From Paracoccaceae bacterium (GTDB taxonomy: Bacteria; Pseudomonadota; Alphaproteobacteria; Rhodobacterales; Rhodobacteraceae): a stretch of DNA of 54,206 bases. The notes below the pieces were generated by a model that was not told the DNA's origin, did not search any database, and saw only the letters and a program-made list of their open reading frames with translations. The stretch spans positions 1-54,206 of the forward strand of contig JAABTV010000021.1 in the NCBI GenBank assembly GCA_011389685.1, written 5' to 3'. The position numbers were made by a program, and so were the translations under genes. Every line of letters begins with the position of its first letter. The stretch's first letter is position 1. Of this stretch, positions 26,153 through 35,962 are shown piece after piece.

Positions 26153-26242
26153 CGTTCCGGCGCCCGGGCCCGCAAGGGGCACAGCCATGTGGACATCCCC
26201 GGCCCCGCTTGTCACTGTCGCGATACCGACAGGAGACGCGCC

Positions 26243-27184
26243 ATGCCACCACGCAAGATCATCATCGACACCGACCCCGGGCAGGACGACGCCGTCGCCA
26301 TTCTTCTGGCGCTCTCCAGCCCGGCAGAGATCGAACTCATGGGCATCACCTGTGTGGCGGGCAATGTCCCCCTCGCCCTGACCTCGAAAAATGCCCGCAT
26401 TGTCTGCGAGTTGGCGGGCAAACCTCATGTCAGAGTCTTCGCCGGATGCGACCGCCCGCTGGGCCGCGATCTCGTCACCGCCGAGCATGTCCACGGCAAG
26501 ACCGGCCTCGATGGCCCCGACCTGCCCGACCCGACCATGCCGCTTGAGGAGCAGCACGCGGTCGATTTCATCATCGACACTCTGCGCGACCACCCCTCGG
26601 GCACCGTCACGCTCTGCCCGCTGGGGCCGCTCACCAATATCGCCATGGCCTTCGAGAAAGCCCCCGAAATCATGGCGCGGGTGCAGGAAATCGTGCTCAT
26701 GGGCGGCGCCTATTTCGAGGTGGGCAACATCACCCCCGCCGCCGAGTTCAACATCTACGTTGACCCGCAAGCTGCTCATATCGTGTTCAAATCCGGCATT
26801 CCGCTTACCGTCATGCCGCTCGACGTCACCCACAAGGCGCTGGTCACGCCCGAGCGCAACGAAGCCTTCCGCCGCCTCGGCACCCCGGTCGGGATCGCCG
26901 TCGCCCAGATGACCGAGTTCTTCGAACGCTTCGACAAGGAAAAATATGGCTCGGCCGGCGCACCGCTGCACGATCCCTGCGTCACCGCCTACCTGATCCG
27001 TCCCGATCTCTTCTCCGGTCGCGTGGTCAATGTCGAGATCGAAACCACTTCCGAACTGACCATGGGCATGACCGTCGCCGACTGGTGGCGCGTCTCGGGC
27101 CGCGACCCCAACGCCCTCTTCATGGGCTCCATCGACGCCGACGGGTTCTTCACCCTTCTGACGGAAAGGCTGGCACGGCTATGA
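26243..27184 (+). CDS. Inosine/uridine-preferring nucleoside hydrolase
   Basis: 313-residue Ca-dependent N-ribohydrolase. The N-terminal Asp cluster IIIDTDPGQDDAVAILLAL (Asp9, 11, 15, 16) is diagnostic. Later TLCPLGPLTNIAMAF, VLMGGAYF and the C-terminal HDPCVTAYLI with a metal Asp follow. ATG 26243 follows AGGAGA. It overlaps the GNAT gene by ATGA. Purine/pyrimidine preference cannot be told. Confidence 0.93.
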   Translation: MPPRKIIIDTDPGQDDAVAILLALSSPAEIELMGITCVAGNVPLALTSKNARIVCELAGKPHVRVFAGCDRPLGRDLVTAEHVHGKTGLDGPDLPDPTMPLEEQHAVDFIIDTLRDHPSGTVTLCPLGPLTNIAMAFEKAPEIMARVQEIVLMGGAYFEVGNITPAAEFNIYVDPQAAHIVFKSGIPLTVMPLDVTHKALVTPERNEAFRRLGTPVGIAVAQMTEFFERFDKEKYGSAGAPLHDPCVTAYLIRPDLFSGRVVNVEIETTSELTMGMTVADWWRVSGRDPNALFMGSIDADGFFTLLTERLARL

Positions 27185-27627
27185 GCACCCTTCACCTCGC
27201 CCGTCCCGACGATCTTGACCGGCTGGAGCCGATGGTCGCAGCCTATCATGGGTTCGAGCGGATCGACTCGACCGAAGACGCCCGGCGTGCCGCGCTCGCA
27301 CCCTTGCTGGATGGCACACCCCACGGTGTCGCCTATCTCATCGGCCCGCGCCGCGCGCCTGTGGGCTATATCGTGATTTCCTTCGGGTATTCGGTCGAAC
27401 TGGGCGGCATCGACGGATTCATCGACGAGTTCTACATCCGCGAACGGGTGCGCGGGCGCGGCATGGGCTCCGAGGTGTTGCACTCCCTTCTGCCCGCGCT
27501 CTCGGAGCACGGGGTCAAGGCGCTTCATCTCGAAGTCGACCACGACAACGCCCGCGCCCGCCGCCTCTATGAACGCGCCGGTTTCAAATCGCGCGAGCAA
27601 TATCACTTGATGACCCGCACCGCCTGA
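27181..27627 (+). CDS. GNAT N-acetyltransferase
   Basis: 148-residue acetyl-CoA-dependent transferase; acceptor unknown. The acetyl-CoA loop is [21 protein letters not shown], followed by the beta5/alpha4 region [20 protein letters not shown]. Its start overlaps the nucleoside hydrolase stop by 4 bp, so the two are coupled. Domain length is typical. Confidence 0.9.
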   Translation: MSTLHLARPDDLDRLEPMVAAYHGFERIDSTEDARRAALAPLLDGTPHGVAYLIGPRRAPVGYIVISFGYSVELGGIDGFIDEFYIRERVRGRGMGSEVLHSLLPALSEHGVKALHLEVDHDNARARRLYERAGFKSREQYHLMTRTA

Positions 27628-27694
27628 ACGCGCCCGGAACGAACCGGACCCCGGCCCCACTGGAAAAGATGTCCCGCAAGGTTATATTTGTCCC

Positions 27695-29113
27695 ATGACC
27701 CTGACGATTCCCTTCTCGAACAGCTATGGGCAGTTGCCCCCACGCTTTTTCACCCGGCAGGCCGCGACGCCCGTCACCACCCCGGCGCTGATCGCCTTCA
27801 ACGACGCGCTGGCCGACCGTCTCGGCATCACGCGCGGGGCGGACGCGGACATGGCCCGCATCTTCTCGGGCAACGAGACGCCGCCCGGGGCGGACCCGCT
27901 GGCCCAGGTCTATGCCGGGCACCAGTTCGGCGGCTTCTCGCCCCAGCTCGGCGATGGCCGCGCCCTTCTGCTGGGCGAGGTCGAGGCCCCCGACGGCACC
28001 CGCTTTGACATCCAGCTCAAGGGCGCGGGACGCACCCCTTATTCACGCGGTGGTGACGGGCGCGCCTGGTTCGGGCCTGTGCTGCGCGAATATCTCGTCT
28101 CCGAGGCGATGGCGGCACTTGGCGTGCCCACCACCCGGGCGCTGGCCGCCGTCGCCACCGGCGAGCCGGTTTTTCGCGAAACCGCCCTGCCCGGCGCGGT
28201 GCTGACGCGCGTGGCCACGTCCCATATCCGTGTCGGCACGTTTCAGTTCTTTGCCGCCCGCCGCGATCTCGACGCGCTCAAGGCGCTCTTCGATTACACG
28301 CGCGCGCGCCACTACCCCGACGCCCGCACGCCCGATGACCTGCTGGTCGCGGTGATCGACGCGCAGGCCGCGCTGGTGGCCCAGTGGCTTGCGTTGGGCT
28401 TCATCCACGGTGTGATGAACACCGACAACACCACGCTTTCGGGCGAAACCATCGACTATGGCCCCTGCGCCTTCATCGACGAGTATCACCCGCAGACGGT
28501 GTTTTCCTCGATCGACCGGCATGGGCGCTATGCCTATGATAACCAGGCCCATGTGATCGTCTGGAACATGGCGCAGCTTGCCACCTGCCTGGTGCCGCTC
28601 TACGACGATCAGGACGAAGCGGTCGAACGCTTCACCGCCGCCGTGCATGCCATGCCCGACAAGATCGAGGCGCACTGGCTTGCCCGGTTCGGGGCCAAGA
28701 TCGGCCTGTCGAACCCGACCGAGGACGACCGCCCATTGATCGACGACCTGCTCGACCTCATGGCACAGGGGGGCGCCGATTTCACCAACACTTTCCGCGC
28801 GCTGGCCCATGGTACCGCGCGCGATCAGTTCACCGACCGCGCCGCCTTTGACGCATGGCACAGTCGCTGGCAGGCACGGGTTGCATCAGAGCCGGACGCG
28901 CAGTCACTCATGTCGCAGACCAACCCGGCCTTCATCCCGCGCAATCACCGCGTCGAAGAGATGATACAGGCCGCCGTGGCCGGGGATTTCGCCCCCTTCC
29001 ACCGGCTCTTGCAGGTGCTCTCGAATCCCTGCACCGATCAACCCGAGGCCGCCGACCTCACCCGCCCGCCGGCGCCGCATGAGCGCGTGCAACAGACCTT
29101 TTGCGGCACCTGA
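27695..29113 (+). CDS. selO: Protein adenylyltransferase SelO (YdiU/UPF0061)
   Basis: 472-residue pseudokinase that transfers AMP to proteins, linked to oxidative stress. Signatures: [71 protein letters not shown] and the closing FCGT. The C-terminal Cys of the regulatory disulfide is present. The partner region reads TVFSSID rather than a Cys-bearing form. The gene stands alone: 67 bp upstream is GNAT, and repeat D follows. Confidence 0.95.
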   Translation: MTLTIPFSNSYGQLPPRFFTRQAATPVTTPALIAFNDALADRLGITRGADADMARIFSGNETPPGADPLAQVYAGHQFGGFSPQLGDGRALLLGEVEAPDGTRFDIQLKGAGRTPYSRGGDGRAWFGPVLREYLVSEAMAALGVPTTRALAAVATGEPVFRETALPGAVLTRVATSHIRVGTFQFFAARRDLDALKALFDYTRARHYPDARTPDDLLVAVIDAQAALVAQWLALGFIHGVMNTDNTTLSGETIDYGPCAFIDEYHPQTVFSSIDRHGRYAYDNQAHVIVWNMAQLATCLVPLYDDQDEAVERFTAAVHAMPDKIEAHWLARFGAKIGLSNPTEDDRPLIDDLLDLMAQGGADFTNTFRALAHGTARDQFTDRAAFDAWHSRWQARVASEPDAQSLMSQTNPAFIPRNHRVEEMIQAAVAGDFAPFHRLLQVLSNPCTDQPEAADLTRPPAPHERVQQTFCGT

Positions 29114-29120
29114 CCCGGCC

Positions 29121-29142
29121 CTTCATCTTGCCAAAAATACTC
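29121..29142 (+). repeat. Repeat D, copy 3
   Basis: CTTCATCTTGCCAAAAATAC plus TC, 7 bp beyond the selO stop. A variant of the core without the GGAG partner. Confidence 0.65.
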
Positions 29143-29188
29143 AGATTCCACCGCCACAACCGGCCCACCGCCCCGGCTGGGCCCCCCG

Positions 29189-30073
29189 TCACCGCCGGTT
29201 GATCAACGTGATCCCGATCGCCACGAGGACCAGCCCGCCGATGATATGCGGCCCCACCTCTTCGCCCAGCATCAGCCAGCCCAGCACCACGCCAAAGACC
29301 GGCGACAGGAACGAGAACGACGCCACCCCCGAGGCCGGGTAAAGCTTGAGCAGGAAGAACCAGAACAGGTAGCCGAAACTCGCGATCGCCAGAACCTGGA
29401 ACGCCAGCCCGGCCCAATGGATCGGCTCCAGATCGCGGATGAACGGCCCGAACAGCGGCGCCAGCGCCAACAGCAACACCGACGAGATCACCAGCTGGCT
29501 CAAAAGCTGCATCTCGGGCGCCACCCGTTCCAGCGGCGTCACCCGCACCACCAGCGCGATCCCCGCCCACGCGATCGCCGCCAACAGCGCCATCAGGTCG
29601 CCGCCAAGGCTGGCCTCGCCGCTGCCCCGGTCGGCCATCACCCAGGCCACCCCCGCCATGGCCAGCACCAGCCCCACCGCGCGCTTGCCGGTGATCCGCT
29701 CGCCCGGCAGCCACAGATGCGCGGCCATCGCGACAAAAACCGGCATCGAGTAGAAGATGATCGAGGCCCGCCCCACACTGGTGCGGTCGAGCGAGAGATA
29801 GAGGAACACGAACTCGGCGGTGAAGAGCAGGCCCAGCATCACCGCCCCGCCCCGCGCCTCGCGCGGCAGCGCGATGCCGACGCCGCGCAGCCGCATCCAG
29901 AGCAACAGCGCCACGCAGGCCCCGACCGAGCGCAGCCCGGCCAGAAAGACCGGCTGAAAACCGCCGGTCGACACCTTGATCACAACCTGGTTGAAGCCCA
30001 GCAGAAACGCGAAGGCGACAAGCGCCGCGACGCCCGCCGCGTCGATACTGTCTTTTCTTTCCATGGCCGCCAT
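29189..30073 (-). CDS. EamA-family (DMT) transporter
   Basis: 294 residues from ATG 30073, about ten hydrophobic helices in two EamA repeats (the first from AALVAFAFLLGFNQVV, the second from LMALLAAIAWAGIALVV). Substrate unknown. Starts are ambiguous: TTG 30100 overlaps the stop of the upstream gene (coupled), and ATG 30073 and ATG 30064 lie further in. No strong ribosome site precedes any of them. The core LDRTSVGRASIIFYSMPVF is typical of the family. Confidence 0.88.
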   Translation of the reverse strand: MAAMERKDSIDAAGVAALVAFAFLLGFNQVVIKVSTGGFQPVFLAGLRSVGACVALLLWMRLRGVGIALPREARGGAVMLGLLFTAEFVFLYLSLDRTSVGRASIIFYSMPVFVAMAAHLWLPGERITGKRAVGLVLAMAGVAWVMADRGSGEASLGGDLMALLAAIAWAGIALVVRVTPLERVAPEMQLLSQLVISSVLLLALAPLFGPFIRDLEPIHWAGLAFQVLAIASFGYLFWFFLLKLYPASGVASFSFLSPVFGVVLGWLMLGEEVGPHIIGGLVLVAIGITLINRR

Positions 30074-30096
30074 CAAGGGGGCAAAGCGAGTAAAGG

Positions 30097-30774
30097 TCAA
30101 TCCGCGTCGTCGCGTCGCGCACGGGTGACGTCAATTTGCTTGAAGCGCTGGAAATAGCGCGGGTTACGCTCGATGAATTCGTCGATCAGGCGATGCACGC
30201 CGGGTGCCGAAATCCCCTTGAGATAAAGCAACCCGGCAAGCGCCGCCAAAAGGGCGCCGATCATGTTGACGATCAGATCGACCATCGTGTCGATGGCCGA
30301 TTTCTGCATGTTCATGCCGAAGATCTGGTCGATGGCGAATTCGAAGATTTCCCAGATCGCCCCGTTCGCCATTGCAAAGCAGAAGGCGAAGAAGGCGATC
30401 ACCCAATGCGGCGCGGCAAAGCGGTCACCCTGGAACAGCATGAAGACAATGACGAAACCGATCAGGCCGAACCCCATCGCGCTGCCGAAATGCATCAGGA
30501 TGTCCCACCACCAGAACCGCACGTAGAACCCGTAAACCTCGCCCAGGAACAACGTGCCACCCACAAACGCCACCACCGCCAGCATGAACGTGGCTGGCAC
30601 ATGGATCTGCGCCCAGCGCGCCACGATCGCCGGCGCCATGGACAGCGCCAGCGTGGAAAGCGCAATGAACAGAAGCGACAATTGCCAGTTCCACAGCGCA
30701 TCCGCCGCCGCAATAAGCAACGCGATCCAGATCAGCTTGGTCAGCCACGTTTGGTCGCGGAACACCCGTGACAC
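30097..30774 (-). CDS. DUF2238/YjdF-like integral membrane protein
   Basis: About 225 residues with six hydrophobic segments. Aromatic/His motifs WWWDILMHFGSAMGFGLIGF and GAIWEIFEFAIDQIFG resemble the DUF2238 family; function unknown. GTG 30774 or GTG 30765 (AAGGGGG about 8 bp upstream) is the most likely start. ATG 30804 would overlap the divergent nuclease start on the shared CATG at 30802-30805. It is followed by an EamA gene with touching ends. Confidence 0.78.
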   Translation of the reverse strand: MSRVFRDQTWLTKLIWIALLIAAADALWNWQLSLLFIALSTLALSMAPAIVARWAQIHVPATFMLAVVAFVGGTLFLGEVYGFYVRFWWWDILMHFGSAMGFGLIGFVIVFMLFQGDRFAAPHWVIAFFAFCFAMANGAIWEIFEFAIDQIFGMNMQKSAIDTMVDLIVNMIGALLAALAGLLYLKGISAPGVHRLIDEFIERNPRYFQRFKQIDVTRARRDDAD

Positions 30775-30802
30775 CCCCTTTCTCGCCCTGCATACAGGGT
30801 TC

Positions 30803-31501
30803 ATGAAAGCGCAAGGCATCCGAATTGCAAGCTACAACCTGCAGAAATGCGTCGGGCTCGACCTGCGGCGCAGACCGGACCGGTCCCTGCAGGTGATTGC
30901 CAACCTTGGCGCCGCGCTGGTCGTGCTGCAAGAGGCCGACAAGCGCCTGCCGCCGCGCCCGGCCGCGCTTCCGCATGACATGGTCGAGGCGCAGGGCTGG
31001 CAGGTGGTCGATTTCGGCGAACCTACGGGCTCGCTCGGGTTTCATGGCAATGCCATGCTGATCCGCCCGGGACTGGAGGTGCTCGGCACCGCCCATATCG
31101 ACCTGCCCGGGCTGGAGCCGCGCGGCGCGATTCGCGCCGATCTCATGACCGCGATCGGCCCGCTGCGCGTCGTCGGCACCCATCTGGGGCTGATCCGGCG
31201 TTATCGGCTGTTGCAGTTGCGCGCGATCATGCGCCACCTTGCACAGCTTGACTCCATGCCCACCGTTCTGGCCGGGGATTTCAACGAATGGGGCCCGGCG
31301 CGCGCGCTCGAAAACGTCACCCCCGGGCTCATGATCCTGCCCGAACGGCCAAGCTTTCCGTCACCCCGCCCGGTCGCGCCGCTGGATCGCTTCGCTATTT
31401 CGGGCGAACTGGCGGTGCAGGGTCACGGAACGCACAACGCCCGCCCGGCGCGGGTGGCCTCGGACCACCTGCCGGTCTGGGCCGAACTGACCCGGCGCTG
31501 A
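30803..31501 (+). CDS. Endonuclease/exonuclease/phosphatase (EEP) family protein
   Basis: 232-residue Mg-dependent phosphodiesterase-fold protein. Motifs in order: ASYNLQKCVGLD (Asn), LQEAD (metal Glu), GTHLGLIRRYRL (His), AGDFNEWG (Asp/Asn) and the final SDHLPVWAEL (Asp-His). The catalytic set is complete. Substrate could be nucleic acid, lipid head group or phosphoester. Divergent from the DUF2238-like gene with almost no promoter space. Confidence 0.9.
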   Translation: MKAQGIRIASYNLQKCVGLDLRRRPDRSLQVIANLGAALVVLQEADKRLPPRPAALPHDMVEAQGWQVVDFGEPTGSLGFHGNAMLIRPGLEVLGTAHIDLPGLEPRGAIRADLMTAIGPLRVVGTHLGLIRRYRLLQLRAIMRHLAQLDSMPTVLAGDFNEWGPARALENVTPGLMILPERPSFPSPRPVAPLDRFAISGELAVQGHGTHNARPARVASDHLPVWAELTRR

Positions 31502-31582
31502 AACAGGCTCTCCAGGACCGCAACCCGATCACCGCGCGCGGACCAGCCGAACCCGGCGCGCGCTTGGCCGATATGATGGGTT

Positions 31583-31622
31583 GCGTTCCGCCTTATCCCG
31601 GTCTCAGGTATGCAGCGAAATG
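31583..31622 (-). repeat. Repeat C, copy 1
   Basis: 40-bp sequence containing CTTATCCCGGTCTCAGGTAT. It matches the opposite strand of 53988-54028. Located between the EEP and PhzF genes. Confidence 0.7.
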
Positions 31623-31660
31623 CTCTACGTCCACAGGACCATCCCGACTGGAATAATACC

Positions 31661-32503
31661 ATGACCCGTTATCTCACCTTCGACGTTTTCACCAGCCAGC
31701 CCTTTGGCGGCAATCCCCTTGCGGTGATACCCGATGCGCGCGAACTGCCGGAGACGGCGCTGCAAAGGATCGCCGCCGAGTTCAACTATTCCGAAACCAC
31801 CTTCGTATATCCGCCCGCCGATCCGGCGAACACGGCGCGCGTGCGCATCTTCACACCCACGATGGAAATCCCGTTCGCCGGCCACCCGACGATCGGCACC
31901 GCCGTGGCGCTGGCGCGGGCCGGGTATGGCCCCGACATGGTGCTTGAACTGGGTGTCGGTCCGCTGCGGGTCCATGCCACGGCCGAGGCGGCCCGTTTCA
32001 CCACCACGCAACCGCTTGAAATCCTCGCCCACCCCGAACCGAAAGAGATCGCCGCCGCGCTGTCCCTTGAAAGCGCGCAGATCGCCACGGCCGCGCATCC
32101 GCCGGTCATGGCCTCGCTCGCCCTGCCCTTCATCATCACCGAATTGACCAGCCGCGAAGCGCTCGCCGCCGCCCTGCCCGACATCGCCGCGATGCGCGCG
32201 GGGGCCACCCGGTATCCGGGCTCGCTCGATTTTGCGCAATTCGCCTATTGGCGGGACGGCACCACGATCCATGCCCGCATGTTCGCCCCGCTCGAAAATA
32301 TCCCCGAAGACCCGGCGACCGGCTCTGCCGCCGCCACCCTCGCCGCGCTGCTGGCGCAGGTCGAGGACACCGAACAGTGCCTCACCCTGCATCAGGGCGA
32401 GGATATGGGCCGTCCGTCCCTGATCGGGCTGACAACGGAGGACGGCGGCGTCACCGTTTCCGGCACCGCCTGTCCGGTCATGGAAGGCCGCCTGATGCTG
32501 TGA
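31661..32503 (+). CDS. PhzF-family isomerase/epimerase
   Basis: 280-residue protein with the diaminopimelate epimerase-like double fold. The proposed acid/base Glu45 sits in FNYSETTFV, the same position as in PhzF. EIPFAGHPTIGTAVAL and the closing EDPATGSAAATLAALLA are diagnostic. No phenazine genes are nearby, so the substrate is unknown. ATG 31661 is chosen over in-frame 31610, which falls in repeat C. Confidence 0.92.
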   Translation: MTRYLTFDVFTSQPFGGNPLAVIPDARELPETALQRIAAEFNYSETTFVYPPADPANTARVRIFTPTMEIPFAGHPTIGTAVALARAGYGPDMVLELGVGPLRVHATAEAARFTTTQPLEILAHPEPKEIAAALSLESAQIATAAHPPVMASLALPFIITELTSREALAAALPDIAAMRAGATRYPGSLDFAQFAYWRDGTTIHARMFAPLENIPEDPATGSAAATLAALLAQVEDTEQCLTLHQGEDMGRPSLIGLTTEDGGVTVSGTACPVMEGRLML

Positions 32504-32528
32504 CAGCCGGCGACCTGAAACTGTTCCG

Positions 32529-33791
32529 TCAGGCCGCGGCCCTGCGCGCTCCGCCGCCGCCGCCACCGCTGCGACGCCTGCGGCGCTGACCGCCATTGCC
32601 ATTGCCGCCGCCTGCGGGTTTCCCGCCGCCACGGCTCTGCCGTTTCGCAGGCTCCATCGGCTCCCACGCCTCGCCCGAGGCGACGGGGATGGGCATGCCC
32701 ATCGCTTTCTGAATGGCCTTCAACTCGCCCATCTCGTCGGGCGCGCAGAACGTGATCGCGGCACCATCGGCACCCGCGCGCGCGGTCCGGCCGATCCGGT
32801 GCACGTAATTGTCGGGCACGTTCGGCAGGTCGAAATTATAGACATGGCGCACCTCGGGAATATCGAGCCCCCGCGCCGCCACATCCGTGGCCACAAGCAC
32901 CCGTGTGCTGCCGGATTTGAAAGCGTTCAATGCCCGGTCCCTCTGACCCTGGCTCTTGTTGCCATGGATCGATTCGGCTGTGAAACCGGCCTTTTCAAGC
33001 TGGTTCTTGATCTTTTCCGACCCGTGCTTGGTGCGACCGAAAACCAGCGCGCGCTCGTCGCGATGCGCATCCAGAAGCTCGATCAACAGGCCGAGCTTTG
33101 CCGGCTTGTCGACGAAATGCACCACCTGTTCGATCTTGTCGGCGGCCTTGCCCGGGGGCGAGACCTGAATCCGTACCGGATCCTTGAGGTAGGATTGCGC
33201 CAGTTCCGCCATCAGCTTGGGCATGGTGGCCGAAAACAGCATTGTCTGACGCTGTGCCGGCAGCAGCGCCGCGATCTTGCGCAGGCTGTGGATGAAGCCC
33301 ATGTCGAGCATCTGGTCGGCCTCGTCGAGCACCAGGAACCGGGTCTCGTCGAGCCGCACCGCCTTGCGATCCAGAAGGTCGATCAGCCGGCCCGGCGTCG
33401 CCACCAACAGGTCGGTGCCCCGCTCCAGCCGGTTGATCTGGCCTCCGATCCCGGCACCGCCGACGACCAGCCCGACCTTGAGCGGGCTGCCCTTGACCAG
33501 TTCGCGCAGGGTCTCGCTGATCTGCTTGGCCAGTTCGCGCGTGGGCGCCAGCACAAGGCCGCGCACCGCGCGTTTGCCAGGCCGCGCACCGTCGCGCAGC
33601 ATGGTCGAGGCCAGCGGCAGGCCAAAGGCCAGGGTCTTGCCGGTGCCGGTCTGGGCAAGGCCCATCACGTCGCGCCCTGCCATCGCATGCGGCACGGCCT
33701 CGGCCTGGATCGGGGTGGGCTGGGTCAGCCCCAACTCGCCAACCCGCGCCAAGAGCAGCTTGGGCAGGCCCATTTCATTGAAATCTTTCAT
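32529..33791 (-). CDS. DEAD-box ATP-dependent RNA helicase (RhlE-like)
   Basis: 420 residues. The Q motif/PTPIQAEAVP and motif I AQTGTGKTLAF are followed by motif II VLDEADQMLDMG, motif III FSATMP and motif VI HRIGRTARAG. The low-complexity basic tail (from about 385) of RGGG and RRRRRS repeats binds RNA nonspecifically. AAAGGAAA precedes the ATG. The family acts in rRNA maturation and mRNA turnover, often cold-induced. A 360-bp leader region lies upstream. Confidence 0.93.
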   Translation of the reverse strand: MKDFNEMGLPKLLLARVGELGLTQPTPIQAEAVPHAMAGRDVMGLAQTGTGKTLAFGLPLASTMLRDGARPGKRAVRGLVLAPTRELAKQISETLRELVKGSPLKVGLVVGGAGIGGQINRLERGTDLLVATPGRLIDLLDRKAVRLDETRFLVLDEADQMLDMGFIHSLRKIAALLPAQRQTMLFSATMPKLMAELAQSYLKDPVRIQVSPPGKAADKIEQVVHFVDKPAKLGLLIELLDAHRDERALVFGRTKHGSEKIKNQLEKAGFTAESIHGNKSQGQRDRALNAFKSGSTRVLVATDVAARGLDIPEVRHVYNFDLPNVPDNYVHRIGRTARAGADGAAITFCAPDEMGELKAIQKAMGMPIPVASGEAWEPMEPAKRQSRGGGKPAGGGNGNGGQRRRRRSGGGGGGARRAAA

Positions 33792-34151
33792 GGTTTCCTT
33801 TCGAACGCGCCCGCATCACGGGACACGCCTCAACATATTCGGGGCAGCACCCGCATTGGGCCGGCCCGCTCGGGGTTGCGCCAATGAGCCTGACAAAACG
33901 CGCCTCTTGCCCGTTTCGCCGCACTGGCGTCTGAACCCACGCGTGATTTTGGGAACATTACTCGACGTTTCATGTCTGCTCCGGTCTGCCCGGATGTTGC
34001 TTTACTGCTCACGCGGCAGAAAACGTCGGTTGCTGTCTACATGATGCCGCAGCGCCGCAAAGTCAATCCTTGATCGCCATTGTCGCTGGAAATCGGCCCC
34101 GCTTGTGTCTAAACCGGGCCATGACAGGACGACCCGGGGCCGCTCACCACC
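33792..34151. other. Divergent intergenic region, helicase/Fur-family gene
   Basis: 360 bp with no credible gene. Its middle (33930-34060) is AT-richer than the coding DNA and should hold the two divergent promoters. No clear -35/-10 pair, Fur-type palindrome or riboswitch fold was recognised. The length leaves room for a long helicase 5' leader. Confidence 0.5.
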
Positions 34152-34580
34152 ATGACCGACACGATCACAGACCGCTGCGAAGCCAAGGGCCTGCGCATGA
34201 CGGGCCAGCGCCGCACCATCGCCGCCGTCCTGCAAGAGGCCGAGGATCACCCCGACGTCGAGGAACTTCACGCCCGCGCCTCGGCCCGAGATCCCGGCAT
34301 CTCGATCGCCACGGTCTACCGCACGGTCAAGCTGTTCGAAGAAGCGGGGATTCTCGACAGGCTCGAATTCGGCGACGGGCGCGCGCGTTATGAAGACGCC
34401 GAGCGCGAACACCATGACCACCTGATCGACATGAACTCGGGCGAGGTGATCGAATTCGTCGATCCCGAGATCGAGGCGCTTCAGGAAAGGATCGCCGAGA
34501 AGCTGGGCTACCGGCTCATGGGGCATCGCCTGGAACTCTATGGCGTTCCCCTGAAAAAGCCTGCTAAGGACGGGGCGTGA
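34152..34580 (+). CDS. Fur-family metal-responsive regulator
   Basis: 142-residue DNA-binding repressor. The winged helix is at about residues 15-85 (LRMTGQRRTIAAVLQEAEDHPDVEEL, ISIATVYRTVKLFEEAGIL). The metal/dimer region is EREHHDHLIDMNSGEVIEF. It lacks the C-terminal CxxC structural zinc pairs. Alphaproteobacterial Fur proteins of this form often respond to manganese (Mur). Irr is less likely because its HHH motif is missing. Precise metal is unresolved. Confidence 0.9.
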   Translation: MTDTITDRCEAKGLRMTGQRRTIAAVLQEAEDHPDVEELHARASARDPGISIATVYRTVKLFEEAGILDRLEFGDGRARYEDAEREHHDHLIDMNSGEVIEFVDPEIEALQERIAEKLGYRLMGHRLELYGVPLKKPAKDGA

Positions 34581-34611
34581 TCCGGGGCCCACGCCCCTCG
34601 AAAGGCCCTTC

Positions 34612-35514
34612 ATGACCGCCACCAACCCCGCCTCTGACAACCTGCGCGGCATCGCACTTATCGTTGTGGCGATGGCGTTCTTTTCGGCCACCGACGCCTG
34701 CGTGAAACTGGGCGCCGAGGCGATGCCCAAGGGCCAGGTCATGGTGTTCCTCGGACTGGGCGGCGCGATCATCTTTTCCACCCTGCTGCGGGTTCAGGGG
34801 CGGCGCGTCTTTGCCGCCGATTTCCTTGCCCCCGCGCTTTTGATGCGCAACGGGGCGGACGTGACGGGCACGTTCTGCTTCATGACCGCGCTCGCCACGG
34901 TCGGCATCGCCCTTCCCTCGGCCATTCTTCAGGCCACACCGCTGGCGGTGACCGGGCTGGCGGTCGTCCTGCTGGGTGAAAAGGTCGGCTGGCGGCGCTG
35001 GGCGGCGATCGTGGTGGGGTTTTCCGGCGTGCTGATCATCATCCGCCCCGGCGCCACCGGGTTCGACCCCAACGCGCTCTGGGCCGTCGCAGGGATGCTC
35101 TGTCTCGCGCTGCGCGATGTCTCGACCCGGCTCATGCCGCCCTCGACCCCCTCCTTGCGCATCGCCGCCTACGCGATGATCATCCTGCTGCCCGCGGGCA
35201 GCGTGATCGCGCAGTTCCAGGGCGGGTTCGTGCCCATGACACCGCAAAGCGGCGCGATCGTCCTGGCCGCGTCCCTGCTGGGCGCCGCGGGATATTTCTG
35301 CATCGTTCAGGCCATGCGCACCGGCGAGATCTCGGTCGTCGCCCCGTTCCGCTACAGCCGGATCTTCTTTGCCCTGATCATCGGCTATCTGATCTTCGGT
35401 GAACAGCCCGACGCGCTCACCTATCTGGGCTGCGCCGTCACCATCGGCGCCGGTCTCTACACCTTCCTGCGCGAGGCCCGGCTCAACCGCCGCCCGGTCG
35501 CGCCCCCGCTCTGA
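34612..35514 (+). CDS. EamA-family (DMT) transporter
   Basis: 300 residues, ten predicted helices in two EamA repeats (first from GIALIVVAMAFFSATDACVK; second from NALWAVAGMLCLALRDVSTR). Conserved AILQATPLAVTGLAVVLLGEKVGW closes repeat one. It lies 31 bp after the Fur-family gene and 17 bp before the OsmC gene, so the three may be co-transcribed. Substrate unknown. Confidence 0.9.
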   Translation: MTATNPASDNLRGIALIVVAMAFFSATDACVKLGAEAMPKGQVMVFLGLGGAIIFSTLLRVQGRRVFAADFLAPALLMRNGADVTGTFCFMTALATVGIALPSAILQATPLAVTGLAVVLLGEKVGWRRWAAIVVGFSGVLIIIRPGATGFDPNALWAVAGMLCLALRDVSTRLMPPSTPSLRIAAYAMIILLPAGSVIAQFQGGFVPMTPQSGAIVLAASLLGAAGYFCIVQAMRTGEISVVAPFRYSRIFFALIIGYLIFGEQPDALTYLGCAVTIGAGLYTFLREARLNRRPVAPPL

Positions 35515-35531
35515 CCTGCAAGAGGTATCAC

Positions 35532-35936
35532 ATGAAAGCCCGAGTCAAATGGATCGAGAACCGCAGTTTCATGGGCCAGACCGAAAGCGGTCACGCCATC
35601 GCCTTTGGCGCGGCGCAGGACGGCCTGAAACCCGGCCCCTCGCCGATGGAGCTGCTATTGCTCGGCACCGGTGGATGCGCGGCCTATGACGTGGTGCATA
35701 TCCTCGAACGCGGACGCGAACCCGTCGAGGGCGTCGAGGTCGAGATCGACGCCACCCGCGCCGAAACCGACCCCAAGGTCTATACCCGCATCCACATGCA
35801 TTTCATCGTGCGTGGCGCGGGCCTCTCCCCGGCCAAGGTCGAACGCGCCATTTCCCTCTCGATCGAGAAATACTGCTCCGCCTCCGCGATGATGGCCGCC
35901 ACCGCCGACCTGACCCATGATTTCGAGATCGTTTAG
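35532..35936 (+). CDS. OsmC-family protein
   Basis: 134-residue OsmC/Ohr-fold protein, the YhfA-like branch. The two redox Cys are Cys49 (LGTGGCAAYDVV) and Cys115 (IEKYCSASAMM), as in thiol peroxidases of the family. Dimeric cytosolic hydroperoxide detoxification is the family role. GCAAGAGG precedes the ATG. Its placement after a Fur-family regulator fits metal/oxidant stress, by inference. Confidence 0.92.
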   Translation: MKARVKWIENRSFMGQTESGHAIAFGAAQDGLKPGPSPMELLLLGTGGCAAYDVVHILERGREPVEGVEVEIDATRAETDPKVYTRIHMHFIVRGAGLSPAKVERAISLSIEKYCSASAMMAATADLTHDFEIV

Positions 35937-35962
35937 CGGATCGCCCTTTATCGACATCCCCG

